A stretch of DNA of 14,726 bases, from contig CAZHSN010000095.1 of the NCBI GenBank assembly GCA_964535125.1, positions 1 through 14,726 on the forward strand, in the 5' to 3' direction. Of the stretch, positions 5,067 through 12,763 are shown piece by piece (positions within the stretch are counted from its first letter, which is position 1; the number at the start of each line of letters is the position of its first letter). The notes under the pieces are model-generated. The model was not told where the DNA came from, ran no database searches, and saw only the letters and a program-made list of their open reading frames with translations. This stretch comes from CAZHSN01 sp964535125 (GTDB lineage: Bacteria > Armatimonadota > HRBIN16). The position numbers and the translations under genes are program-made.

Positions 5067-7133
5067 ATGAACTGGTTACCGATTGCCGATGTCCGCGTCA
5101 ACGGCAGGCCGGGTTGCCCCAGATTGCTCGTGAACGGCATCGAGTGTCCGCCGCTTGTGTTTTTCTTCAATCCGGGGCAGACATCGGATTACCTGCATCG
5201 GTTTCAGCTTCCGCAGCTTCGAATGGCGTCCGCGCACGGCTTCCACATCCATTCCATGATGATCCCGAGCCCGCACTACTGGGCTGGCTCCGATGCCTTC
5301 AAACCGGTGGCGGAGGTACTGGACAGCTTCATCGAAGCCGATCCTCAGGCGGCGTTGCTGCCGCGTATCTGGCCCGGTCCCAATCCCGGTTGGCCGGAAT
5401 GGCGACAGATGCCGGAAGGCGAGCGGATGCGTTATGCCGATGGTCACCTGGGGCCGATCTCCATTACATCGAGCTGGTTTGACCGCCCATCTGACGAACG
5501 GCTGGCGGAACTGATCGGCTGGCTGGAGCGGCACTATGGCGACCGTCTGCTCGGAATACACGTCGGCGGACCTGACTGTGAGATGTTCCCACCGGATTAT
5601 CGAGAGCGCGGTCCGGATATCAGCGAGGCGTCGACACGCCGGTTTCGCCGATGGCTTGCGCGCCAATACCGGAACGCGGCGGTTCTGTCGCGTTCCTGGA
5701 AGCGGGATGTGACATTCGAAACGGCACAAGTGCCCAGAGATGCGTCTCGCTTTCCCATGCGCATGGCGCCCATGGAGCAGGCTGTCTCAGCATTCTATAG
5801 TGACGAGGAGCGGGATTGGATCGACTACTCCCGGTTCTTGAGCGAGGTTACTGCGCAACGGATCTGCAGTTGGGCCAGGTTGATCAAGCGGGTGACCCGA
5901 GGACGCAGGCTATCAGTGTTCTTTTACGGGTACCATTTCGAGCTGCCGGGGAGCGCGGCGGGGCATTATGCGCTGAGGCGCGTGCTGTCCTGTCGCGATG
6001 TTGACGTGCTGGTATCACCGGTGCCGTACCAGCAGCGGGGAGCCGGAGGTCCGGCGGGATTCATGAGCCCGGTGGACAGCGTGACGCGCGCCGGCAAGCT
6101 GTGGTGGAACGAAGACGACCTGCGCACCCATCTGGTGGATCCGGCAGACCTGCCTGCCTGGCTGACTGACGGCATGTTTGGCGATCAGTCGCCCAATCTG
6201 CGCGTCACATTGGGATTGCTGGAACGGCAGGTCGCATCGATTGCCGCGCATCGGGCCGGATGCTGGTGGATGGATCTGTCCGGTGCGGGTGCGTATCAGG
6301 ACGAGCGGATTTGGCATCGGTTTGCCGTGCTGCGCGATCGCCTCTGGCCGGTTCCCGACACCCCCTGCAGGCCCGACATCGCACTGGTATCCGATGAGGC
6401 GTCGCGGTTTTTCATGCGCAGTGACTGGGACCTCAGCTATGAGACCGCAATGCATCCGCGCAGTGAAGCACTGGCCACCGGGATGCGTGTCGGCCTGTAC
6501 ATGCTGGACGACTTGCTGTCAGGCAAGCTGCCTGACTCGGTGCGCTGCGCGTTTCTGCCCCATGCGTTCAACCTGACAGCGAGTCAGCGGCGGGTCATCG
6601 ACCGGTTAGTGCGGGGCGGTTTGTACATGATATGGCTCTATGCGCCGGGATGGTTCCGCGGCGCGGAGCGGCTCGGTGTCACGGGGGTGTCACACTTGAC
6701 CGGGATACCTGTGAGTCTGAGCGAACCGAAACCGACCAGAACGCAGGGCGTCGGCGTGCTGGATGGGCTGTCCTGGGGTTCAGACCGCCGGTATGAGCCC
6801 TCGCTGGTGATCCCATCCTGCGCTTCTGTGACGGTACTGGCAGTGTATGAAGATGGCTCGACCGCGGCAGCGATGCAACGGTGCGGTAAAGGGCGACATG
6901 TGCTGGTGCTGACGCCCGGCCTTTCAGCGGAGGCATTGGCCCGTTTGTTCGAACTCTGCGGAGCGCGACGCGTGACCCGTCAACCGGCACCCATCTACGG
7001 AGATGAGCGGTTCACCGCGGTGCATATGAACCGCGGTGAGCACCATCTGATCGACTCGGGACGGAGCATTCGCGGCGAACCGGGAGACACCATCTGGGTG
7101 GATGCGTCGGGACGGCCATTGGACCGTCCCTGA
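5067..7133 (+). CDS. GH42-like beta-galactosidase-type glycoside hydrolase
   Basis: The protein has 688 residues, a typical size for clan GH-A enzymes of the GH42 type. It has an N-terminal TIM barrel (about 25-425), a Rossmann-like middle domain (about 435-545) resembling the A4 beta-galactosidase middle domain, and a small C-terminal beta domain. On the barrel, GIHVGGPDCEMF (163-174) is where strand 4 and the acid/base are expected, and WWNEDDLRTH (346-355) with E349 is the probable nucleophile strand 7. The usual NE pair of GH42 on strand 4 is not seen; D170 or E172 could substitute. Substrate is unknown. There is no signal peptide, so it probably acts in the cytoplasm on imported sugars. 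ATG at 5067 has GGGAG (5058-5062) four bases upstream and was preferred to GTG at 5049. Its stop lies 10 bp from the convergent GH4 stop. Confidence 0.8.
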   Translation: MNWLPIADVRVNGRPGCPRLLVNGIECPPLVFFFNPGQTSDYLHRFQLPQLRMASAHGFHIHSMMIPSPHYWAGSDAFKPVAEVLDSFIEADPQAALLPRIWPGPNPGWPEWRQMPEGERMRYADGHLGPISITSSWFDRPSDERLAELIGWLERHYGDRLLGIHVGGPDCEMFPPDYRERGPDISEASTRRFRRWLARQYRNAAVLSRSWKRDVTFETAQVPRDASRFPMRMAPMEQAVSAFYSDEERDWIDYSRFLSEVTAQRICSWARLIKRVTRGRRLSVFFYGYHFELPGSAAGHYALRRVLSCRDVDVLVSPVPYQQRGAGGPAGFMSPVDSVTRAGKLWWNEDDLRTHLVDPADLPAWLTDGMFGDQSPNLRVTLGLLERQVASIAAHRAGCWWMDLSGAGAYQDERIWHRFAVLRDRLWPVPDTPCRPDIALVSDEASRFFMRSDWDLSYETAMHPRSEALATGMRVGLYMLDDLLSGKLPDSVRCAFLPHAFNLTASQRRVIDRLVRGGLYMIWLYAPGWFRGAERLGVTGVSHLTGIPVSLSEPKPTRTQGVGVLDGLSWGSDRRYEPSLVIPSCASVTVLAVYEDGSTAAAMQRCGKGRHVLVLTPGLSAEALARLFELCGARRVTRQPAPIYGDERFTAVHMNRGEHHLIDSGRSIRGEPGDTIWVDASGRPLDRP

Positions 7134-7136
7134 CGC
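7104..7136. terminator. Hairpin at convergent GH42-like/GH4 gene ends
   Basis: GCGTC-GGGACGG (7104-7115) pairs with CCGTCCC-T-GACGC (7124-7136) around an 8-base loop, giving a 12-bp stem with one bulged T. It includes the plus-strand stop codon (7131-7133) and abuts the GH4 stop. A second 5-bp repeat, CGCGG/CCGCG (7139-7143 and 7152-7156), follows. There is no T-run, so termination is inferred from position and stem strength. Confidence 0.45.
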
Positions 7137-7143
7137 AGCGCGG

Positions 7144-8646
7144 TTATTCAGCCGCGGGGCGCTCTTTTGCCTTGTCGGCTTCCGCGGCGTTGCGTGTGGC
7201 GCGTTCGCGGTCGGCTTCCATCTCTTCAACTGTTTTGGTGTGCAGCCGTGCCGCGCCCTGATAGCCGTGGCGCACCGGTATGCGCTCGCCGTTGGCCCGC
7301 TCCTTGGCGGCGGCGATGGCCGGGCCATATTGGGGCAGCCATTGTTCCTGGGCTATCAGCATGTCGTCGACCATTTGCCATATCTCGGGCGGATTGCAGA
7401 CCGCACCGACGAGCGGATCCATCATAAACGCCTGACGGAGCAGCTGATCGTTGCCGGAGACGGCCGCCTCTACGGAAAGGCGCTGTACCCAGATACTTGC
7501 CGAACACACGGCGGCACACCCCAGCGGCAGATCGCCGATGCGTGGGATGTTTACCCCATTGGCATCGACATATCCTGGAACTTCAACGATGGCGTCGGCA
7601 GGCAGATTGGTGATGCAGTTGTGGTTCACCACATTAAAGTGACCGCGATAGCATCGCCCTGTTTCCAACCCTTCGATGATGTATGAACCGTGTTCATGAC
7701 CGCGGTCTTCCGGGCGGAACGTCATCGGAGGGGCTTGCATCCAGTTGGGGAAGTCATGCTCAAACCAATTTCTTCCTTCGGTGCATACGCGCAGATAACC
7801 GCCAGTTTCACCGCTGATCCATGAGCCCAAATCGATCCAGCGCATGATCTCCTCGGGCCGTTTTCTATACCAGGGCACATATTCGCTGAGGTGCCCGTTC
7901 GACTCGGTGCTGAAGTAACCAAAGCGCCGAAGCATGTCAATACGTACCTTTTCGGTTTTTCGAAAACCTGGGTGGCTTTCGAACGCTTCGAGAAGCTTTC
8001 CCGTAAGGTCCTGACCTTTATGCTTGACGCTGATGTACCAGGTCTGATGGTTGATGCCGGCGCAAATGATATCCACTTCCTCTTGAGCGAGCCCCAGGGC
8101 CTGGGCGATCTGCCAGTGACCACCCATAACGCCGTGACACAAACCGATGGTGTTGACCTTGCCGAAGTGATTGGCAGCCCATGTGTTCATGGCGTTGGGA
8201 TTGCTGTAGTTCAGGAACAGCGCATCCGGAGCTCCCACCTCGCGGATGTCTTTGCAGATATCGAGTATCACGGGTATGGTGCGCTGGCCGTACATGATAC
8301 CGCCTGCGCACAGGGTGTCGCCCACACACTGATCGACGCCATACAGCAGCGGGATATCAATGTCGGTGGCGAACGCCTCCAGTCCACCGACTCGTACGAA
8401 TGAAAGCACATACTTGGCGCCGGTAATGGCGTCTCTCTGGCTGCTGGCCGCGCGTACGGACGCCGGCAGCTCTGACGCGGCGATGTCACGCTGACACAAC
8501 TGCAGCACCATGTCGAGGTTATGCGGGTTGATGTCCCAGAACGCGAATCGAGTATCCTTCAGTTCGGGGATGCAGAGGATGTCCCGGACCATGGAGCGTG
8601 TGAAGCCCACACTGCCTGCGCCAATGATGGCTATTTGAACTGGCAC
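7144..8646 (-). CDS. GH4 NAD/metal-dependent glycosidase, possible alpha-glucuronidase
   Basis: The protein has 500 residues and belongs to glycoside hydrolase family 4, which cleaves by an oxidation-elimination-reduction cycle using NAD and a divalent metal (usually Mn). The N-terminal Rossmann motif is GAGSVGF (9-15). YSNPNAMNTW (147-156) contacts the cofactor and substrate. C170-H171 in CHGV and H200 in GINHQTW are the metal-binding residues. As I recall, the residues after Cys-His track specificity in GH4: CHSV in alpha-galactosidases, CHEV in alpha-galacturonidases and CHGx in alpha-glucuronidases, so CHGV favours a uronidase. The start is GTG at 8646, with AAGGAG (8654-8659) seven bases upstream; the frame opens further to 8727 without a good site. 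The last 40 or so residues are a highly charged helical tail, longer than usual. It is divergent from the propeller glycosidase gene. Confidence 0.9.
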   Translation of the reverse strand: MPVQIAIIGAGSVGFTRSMVRDILCIPELKDTRFAFWDINPHNLDMVLQLCQRDIAASELPASVRAASSQRDAITGAKYVLSFVRVGGLEAFATDIDIPLLYGVDQCVGDTLCAGGIMYGQRTIPVILDICKDIREVGAPDALFLNYSNPNAMNTWAANHFGKVNTIGLCHGVMGGHWQIAQALGLAQEEVDIICAGINHQTWYISVKHKGQDLTGKLLEAFESHPGFRKTEKVRIDMLRRFGYFSTESNGHLSEYVPWYRKRPEEIMRWIDLGSWISGETGGYLRVCTEGRNWFEHDFPNWMQAPPMTFRPEDRGHEHGSYIIEGLETGRCYRGHFNVVNHNCITNLPADAIVEVPGYVDANGVNIPRIGDLPLGCAAVCSASIWVQRLSVEAAVSGNDQLLRQAFMMDPLVGAVCNPPEIWQMVDDMLIAQEQWLPQYGPAIAAAKERANGERIPVRHGYQGAARLHTKTVEEMEADRERATRNAAEADKAKERPAAE

Positions 8647-8700
8647 AATGTCTCTCCTTCCGCAGCGGATGTTTGGGGTGCGGCCGGCTGCACCGTAACA

Positions 8701-8739
8701 CACGCTGCAGGCCGATCTCAACCACATTCACGCTGCAGG
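8701..8739. repeat. Two 11-bp direct repeats in the GH4 leader region
   Basis: CACGCTGCAGG occurs at 8701-8711 and again at 8729-8739, 28 bp apart. The repeats lie in the 157-bp divergent gap between the GH4 and propeller-glycosidase genes. They could be tandem regulator sites. Apart from these and the palindrome at 8762-8785, I see nothing else in the gap but the two ribosome binding sites. Confidence 0.4.
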
Positions 8740-8761
8740 AGCGGGATTCCTGTATCATCTC

Positions 8762-8785
8762 GTTGACATGTAATGTTCCGTCAAC
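8762..8785. promoter_or_regulatory. Operator-like inverted repeat between divergent glycosidase genes
   Basis: GTTGAC (8762-8767) and GTCAAC (8780-8785) are perfect inverted arms 12 bases apart, just ahead of the ribosome binding site of the propeller gene. A second nested repeat ACAT-GTA-ATGT (8766-8776) has a different centre. Each arm also gives a TTGAC(A/G) -35-like word, TTGACA on the plus strand and TTGACG on the minus, but I find no good -10 at 16-18 bases for either. Confidence 0.4.
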
Positions 8786-8803
8786 ACGTCAGGAGGCCGT
8801 TCC

Positions 8804-9691
8804 TTGCGTATCCCGGTTTTAGCTGGTGCGTATCAGCCGATCTATCTGCCACAGCCGACACGTTTCGCGGGTCCCGATGGGCCCACCTTGCGGGCGGGAG
8901 AGATCTACGATGACTGGACGCCCAATGATCACACACTGGTCCGGGGCCCTGATGGGTTATGGCATCTGTTTGGCATCACCGGCCCGGAGTCACCGGTGCT
9001 GCATGAAGCGGAGTGGCAGGGGTTTCACGCGGTGAGTCCTCAATCCACGCTGGCCGGTTCAGGGTATCCGTGGCAGGAGCAGCCGCAGGTGTTGACTCCT
9101 GCGGAACGGCCAGGCGAACGGCGCGAGTTTTGGGCGCCGTATGTATATGCCCATCAAGGGACATACTTCATGTACTGGGGTCCCGAAGCGATGCGGTACG
9201 CCGTCAGCGATGACTTATACCACTGGGAGCCGCAGGGCGCTGTGTTCCTGCAAGAGGGCGCCTGCCGTGATCCCCATGTCTCATGCATCGATGATGTGTT
9301 TCACATGGTCTATGTGGCGGGTGATACGGTGTGGCTGCGCAGATCTGATGATCTGATCCACTGGTCAGACCAGCCAACAGCGTTGTTCCGGTTCCCATTT
9401 CGCGGCTGTCCCGAGTCGCCGGTGCTGATCCAACGGAATGAGGGCTACTATCTGTTTACGTGCATCCATGACAGCCGTAACACGGACTATGACAACCGGA
9501 CATTCGTGTACTGGTCGGACCGGATGGATGATCTGGGCGCTCATGCCCCGGTCACTGTGCTGACTGCGCATGCCCCAGAGATCATCTGCGAGGGTGACAC
9601 GTGGTACATCACTACCGCAGAGTGGCCTCGGCGGGGAGTCTGCATGACGACACTAGATTGGCTGCCTCAAGGAAGAGGATCGCGATGGTAA
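8804..9691 (+). CDS. Five-bladed beta-propeller glycosidase (GH43/GH32-like)
   Basis: The protein has 295 residues arranged as repeated propeller blades of the GH43/GH32/GH68 superfamily. Blade-start segments include DWTPNDHTLV (37-46), EFWAPYVY (108-115), CRDPHV (154-159), CPESPVL (202-208) and HAPEIICEGDTWYI (256-269). The acidic residues D42, D157 and E204 fit the usual nucleophile, pK-modulator and general-acid positions; this assignment is by pattern only. Alternate segments read as substrate-facing strands ending in DDLYHW and DDLIHW, typical of the family. The start is TTG at 8804, with AGGAGG (8791-8796) seven bases upstream; no better in-frame codon exists nearby. There is no signal peptide. 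The end overlaps the lactonase start by 7 bp, so the two products are probably made together. Substrate and exact family are uncertain. Confidence 0.85.
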   Translation: MRIPVLAGAYQPIYLPQPTRFAGPDGPTLRAGEIYDDWTPNDHTLVRGPDGLWHLFGITGPESPVLHEAEWQGFHAVSPQSTLAGSGYPWQEQPQVLTPAERPGERREFWAPYVYAHQGTYFMYWGPEAMRYAVSDDLYHWEPQGAVFLQEGACRDPHVSCIDDVFHMVYVAGDTVWLRRSDDLIHWSDQPTALFRFPFRGCPESPVLIQRNEGYYLFTCIHDSRNTDYDNRTFVYWSDRMDDLGAHAPVTVLTAHAPEIICEGDTWYITTAEWPRRGVCMTTLDWLPQGRGSRW

Positions 9692-10557
9692 CGTTTCCGG
9701 TGGTCGACGCCCATGTGCATCTGTGGGATCCTGCAGCGGTGCGGTACAGCTGGCTCAAACACAACGCGTTGCTCCATCGTAGATACCTGCCGGAAGACTA
9801 CGTTAAGGCATGCGGTCCGCTGAAAGTGGAGGCCATGGTGTTTGTGCAAGCCGAAGCCGACCGTGACATGAGCCTGGCGGAACTGGACTGGGTGTTGCAG
9901 GTGGCCCGAGACAGTGAGCCGAAGCTGTGCGCACTGGTCCCTGCGGCGCCTTTGGAGCAGGGTGAAGCCGTAACCCGGCATTTGGAGATGATTGCCGAGC
10001 GCGGATCGCTGGTCAGAGGTGTTCGGCGGCTGACACAGCAGGAATCAGATGATGCGTTTATTACGCGGCCGGCGTTTGTCAAAGGGGTACAGATGCTGGC
10101 GCGTTATGGCTGGGTCTGCGATCTGGGCGTAGTCAGCCGTCAATTGCCGGCGGTCATCGATCTGGTGCGCCAGTGCCCGTCTGTGCGTTTCGTAGTGAAC
10201 CACATCGGCAAGCCGGCGATCAAGCGAGGGGAATGGCAGCCATGGGCCGGTTGGATCGACACCCTGGCGCGTGAGCCGAACGTGTGGTGCAAGCTTTCAG
10301 GGGTTCCCACCGAAGCCGACTGGCTGCAGTGGAAGCCGGAACAACTGGCGCCGTATATTCAACACGTGGTCGACCGGTTCGGTGTACAGCGCACGCTGTA
10401 TGCCGGCGACTGGCCGGTGAGCGCTCAGGCCACCGGGCTGAGCGAGTGGGTGCGTTGCATCTGCCGCGCGCTGCCCGGGCTGAGTGAGTCCGAGCAGCGC
10501 GCGCTGTTCCGTGACACCGCACGCACGTGCTATCTGGGTGAGGGCGCTACGGAGTGA
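9685..10557 (+). CDS. Amidohydrolase-2 family sugar-lactonase-like hydrolase
   Basis: The protein has 290 residues and belongs to the amidohydrolase_2 metal-dependent TIM-barrel group that includes L-fuconolactonase and L-rhamnono-lactonase. Seen are the N-terminal metal motif DAHVHLW (8-14), VFVQAEA (52-58), VVNHIGKP (170-177, with H173), KLSG (203-206) and the terminal aspartate in AGDWPV (D242). Family members open sugar lactones or hydrolyse related ring esters. Its place behind a glycosidase supports a lactone from sugar oxidation, but the substrate is not fixed by sequence. ATG at 9685 lies inside the preceding gene's last codons with AGAGGA upstream, implying translational coupling. 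The longer frame from 9601 is a shadow of the preceding gene. Its 3' end overlaps the convergent glycosidase gene by 11 bp. Confidence 0.88.
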   Translation: MVTFPVVDAHVHLWDPAAVRYSWLKHNALLHRRYLPEDYVKACGPLKVEAMVFVQAEADRDMSLAELDWVLQVARDSEPKLCALVPAAPLEQGEAVTRHLEMIAERGSLVRGVRRLTQQESDDAFITRPAFVKGVQMLARYGWVCDLGVVSRQLPAVIDLVRQCPSVRFVVNHIGKPAIKRGEWQPWAGWIDTLAREPNVWCKLSGVPTEADWLQWKPEQLAPYIQHVVDRFGVQRTLYAGDWPVSAQATGLSEWVRCICRALPGLSESEQRALFRDTARTCYLGEGATE

Positions 10558-12748
10558 AGACGTACACCCCGGCGGTTGAGAGCCGGCAGAAACCGTCGTC
10601 ACTGGCGGTGGCCGAAGCGCACCGGTAACCCGCTGGCGGAAGCAATGCGATCGGCGTCGCGGGCGTGTCGACCAGTGTGATCGTGAGGTCCTCCGCACGG
10701 TCCGCAGCGATGTGCATCCGGATTCCTCGGTACAGCACGTTTCGCGCTTCCATATGGGGACAGGCCTCGGGCAGCGCAGGCTGCACGTGCAGAGCAATCG
10801 GGGTGGCGGTGATTCCCAGGAACCCGCGCACGACGATTGCGGGGATCAGGCTGCTTTCGTAGAACTCGTGGTCGATTCCCAATCCGCCTGCCGTGCCGCC
10901 GCCCTGCAGCGTCGCACCCTGCGCGCCATCCGCATAGTACGCCCGGTAGCCGCCGGCCGCTACGGCTTCATCGTCCCAATCCAACAGACCGCACAGCCGG
11001 TTCCATGCGTCGTCAGGACCTTCCAGCTTCAGGCGGGCCCACAAGTCGTAGAAGCTGAAGCCCAGCACGGCTCCGCCATCCTGCACCTGGCCGCCCCAGG
11101 GGATCGATTCGGGTCCAGACCACACAAACTGATACCAGTCGGTGTTGCGCCGTGTGGTAGCGCGCGGTCCGAACCGCCAGTGATAGATATCGTCACCGGT
11201 GGATGTGTCGTCCGGAACGATACGGCGTCCGGTGATCCAGTCCATGATGGAGCGGCTTTGCTGCGGTCCCGCGATGCCATACCAGATGGCTTCCAGGTTC
11301 AGAAACGTAAAGCCATAATCATGCGGTATGCCGTCACAGTCTATCGAGGCCACAAACCGCTCGGTAATGGGGTTCCAGAACAGCATGTTGGCTTCCTGCC
11401 GTACCGCTCTGGCGTGCCGCCGCAGTTCCTCCGGGATAAACGGGGTGATCCGAGGGGCCGGACTCCAGTCGGGATGGGTCAAACAGGCTTCCTCAATGTC
11501 GGCCATGGCGATCAGCGCGCGGTAGTACTGTGACGTGGCGTACATGCTGTCCCACCCGAAGGGCAGCAGGTCCCAGTAGTTCTCCCCAATGCCCACGCCG
11601 GGGTCGGCGACGCGTTCACCCTGCTTGTTGTAGCCGATGCCGGTGCGTCCGTCGTGTCCGCACCAGGGTACCCGGATGTGGTTATGCTCCAGCCCGCCAA
11701 GATCGTGCATCAAAAACCGCAAGGCCAGCCGCATTCTATCCAGTTGGCGACGCAGCCATTCCACATCGCCGGTCCAGGCGAACTGTTCTGCGCAGGCCAT
11801 GATGAAGATCGGGTTGTTGGATGTATGGCGGGTATCGTAACACGTGAAGATCGAGTCGATCTCGAACTCCTGCGGCGGCGCTCCGGGAGCCAGGTAAAAC
11901 CGGATCCGCTTAATGACACCACTCCACTGGGGGTGCTGCTGCATGTCGATGATGGTATGGTACAGCCCATCTTCGTTTCGTTCCGAGTCCCCGATGATAC
12001 CCGGGATTCCCTCCAGTTCATCGGGCAGCAGGGATGCGCGGTCAAACTCGATCCGGCGGTCAGGGCACCAGGATGTGTCCTCTTCGCGCTGCCATTCCAC
12101 AAATGGACGTTTCCCACTGGGCGGCCCGCTCCAACTCCAGCGGATCTGTATAAACGGCGCGTTATCGGCGCGTACAGTGACTCCCTCCGGAGTGGTCAAC
12201 GCGGGCATCGGACCATCGGACCGAAGCCGCCAGCGCCCTTCCGTGATCCCATCGGAATGCAGATTGCGTAACTGCCAGCCGTTCAGCGCGGCGTCGCCGA
12301 ACCACGCGCCGGCGTTCTGCGCGTTTAGCAGATGCCCGGTCCACCCCTCCACCTGATGTTGAAAATGCCAGCCGGCAGCCACGCCGCCTGGTGAACCGGG
12401 GGCGTATTCACCCTGAGACCAGAACGGGAACGGCCAACCGTAGTCGTGAGCGTGTGAGAAGTGTTGATGGGTATGTACATAGCCGGAGTAGTGCAGTTTC
12501 ACGGCGGCCAAATGGTCTGCATGGGTCTGCTGGATGCCGCGGCCGGTAGCGCGGTCATGCGCATCGTTGAGCCACAGGTCTGAGATGGCCAGGTATTCCT
12601 TGTTAAACAACGTCAAACCGTTGCCCAACCGATGCGTAAAATGGTAGCGCAGGTATCGGTTCAGGCTGTCTGCCCGTTCGGGTTGCCTTTCGAAACGAAA
12701 ACGGGTAAACCCATCCGACTGAGGCGATGGATCGGATGCGTGCTGCAT
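10547..12748 (-). CDS. Large (alpha/alpha)6 six-hairpin glycosidase
   Basis: The protein has 733 residues. Residues about 90-305 are beta-rich and resemble the N-terminal sandwich domain of six-hairpin glycosidases. Residues about 305-650 carry the helical-barrel pattern, with segments such as GIGENYWDLLPFGWDSMYA (386-404), RQEANMLFWNPITERFVAS (450-468) and DWYQFVWSGPESIPWGGQVQDGG (split around 537-559). Residues about 650-733 form a C-terminal beta domain. E389, D400 and E547 are candidate catalytic acids, by pattern only. It resembles the GH63/GH78/GH95-type barrels, but I cannot place it in a family. No signal peptide is present. ATG at 12748 has GGAG six bases upstream. It lies 15 bp after asnS and is probably cotranscribed with it, an unusual pairing. 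Its last codons overlap the convergent lactonase gene. Confidence 0.78.
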   Translation of the reverse strand: MQHASDPSPQSDGFTRFRFERQPERADSLNRYLRYHFTHRLGNGLTLFNKEYLAISDLWLNDAHDRATGRGIQQTHADHLAAVKLHYSGYVHTHQHFSHAHDYGWPFPFWSQGEYAPGSPGGVAAGWHFQHQVEGWTGHLLNAQNAGAWFGDAALNGWQLRNLHSDGITEGRWRLRSDGPMPALTTPEGVTVRADNAPFIQIRWSWSGPPSGKRPFVEWQREEDTSWCPDRRIEFDRASLLPDELEGIPGIIGDSERNEDGLYHTIIDMQQHPQWSGVIKRIRFYLAPGAPPQEFEIDSIFTCYDTRHTSNNPIFIMACAEQFAWTGDVEWLRRQLDRMRLALRFLMHDLGGLEHNHIRVPWCGHDGRTGIGYNKQGERVADPGVGIGENYWDLLPFGWDSMYATSQYYRALIAMADIEEACLTHPDWSPAPRITPFIPEELRRHARAVRQEANMLFWNPITERFVASIDCDGIPHDYGFTFLNLEAIWYGIAGPQQSRSIMDWITGRRIVPDDTSTGDDIYHWRFGPRATTRRNTDWYQFVWSGPESIPWGGQVQDGGAVLGFSFYDLWARLKLEGPDDAWNRLCGLLDWDDEAVAAGGYRAYYADGAQGATLQGGGTAGGLGIDHEFYESSLIPAIVVRGFLGITATPIALHVQPALPEACPHMEARNVLYRGIRMHIAADRAEDLTITLVDTPATPIALLPPAGYRCASATASDDGFCRLSTAGVYVFTP

Positions 12749-12763
12749 GGTCGTCTCCAGATA

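Noticed and set aside
8763..8791. TTGACA at 8763 as the -35 of the propeller gene promoter
   Set aside because: No acceptable -10 lies 16-18 bases downstream and transcription would start inside or after the ribosome binding site; it is better explained as an operator arm.
10712..11533. Long plus-strand open frame of 273 codons
   Set aside because: It is antisense to the six-hairpin glycosidase, whose domains are continuous on the other strand.
11654..12271. Plus-strand open frame of 205 codons
   Set aside because: It is antisense to the same glycosidase and shows low-complexity shadow composition.
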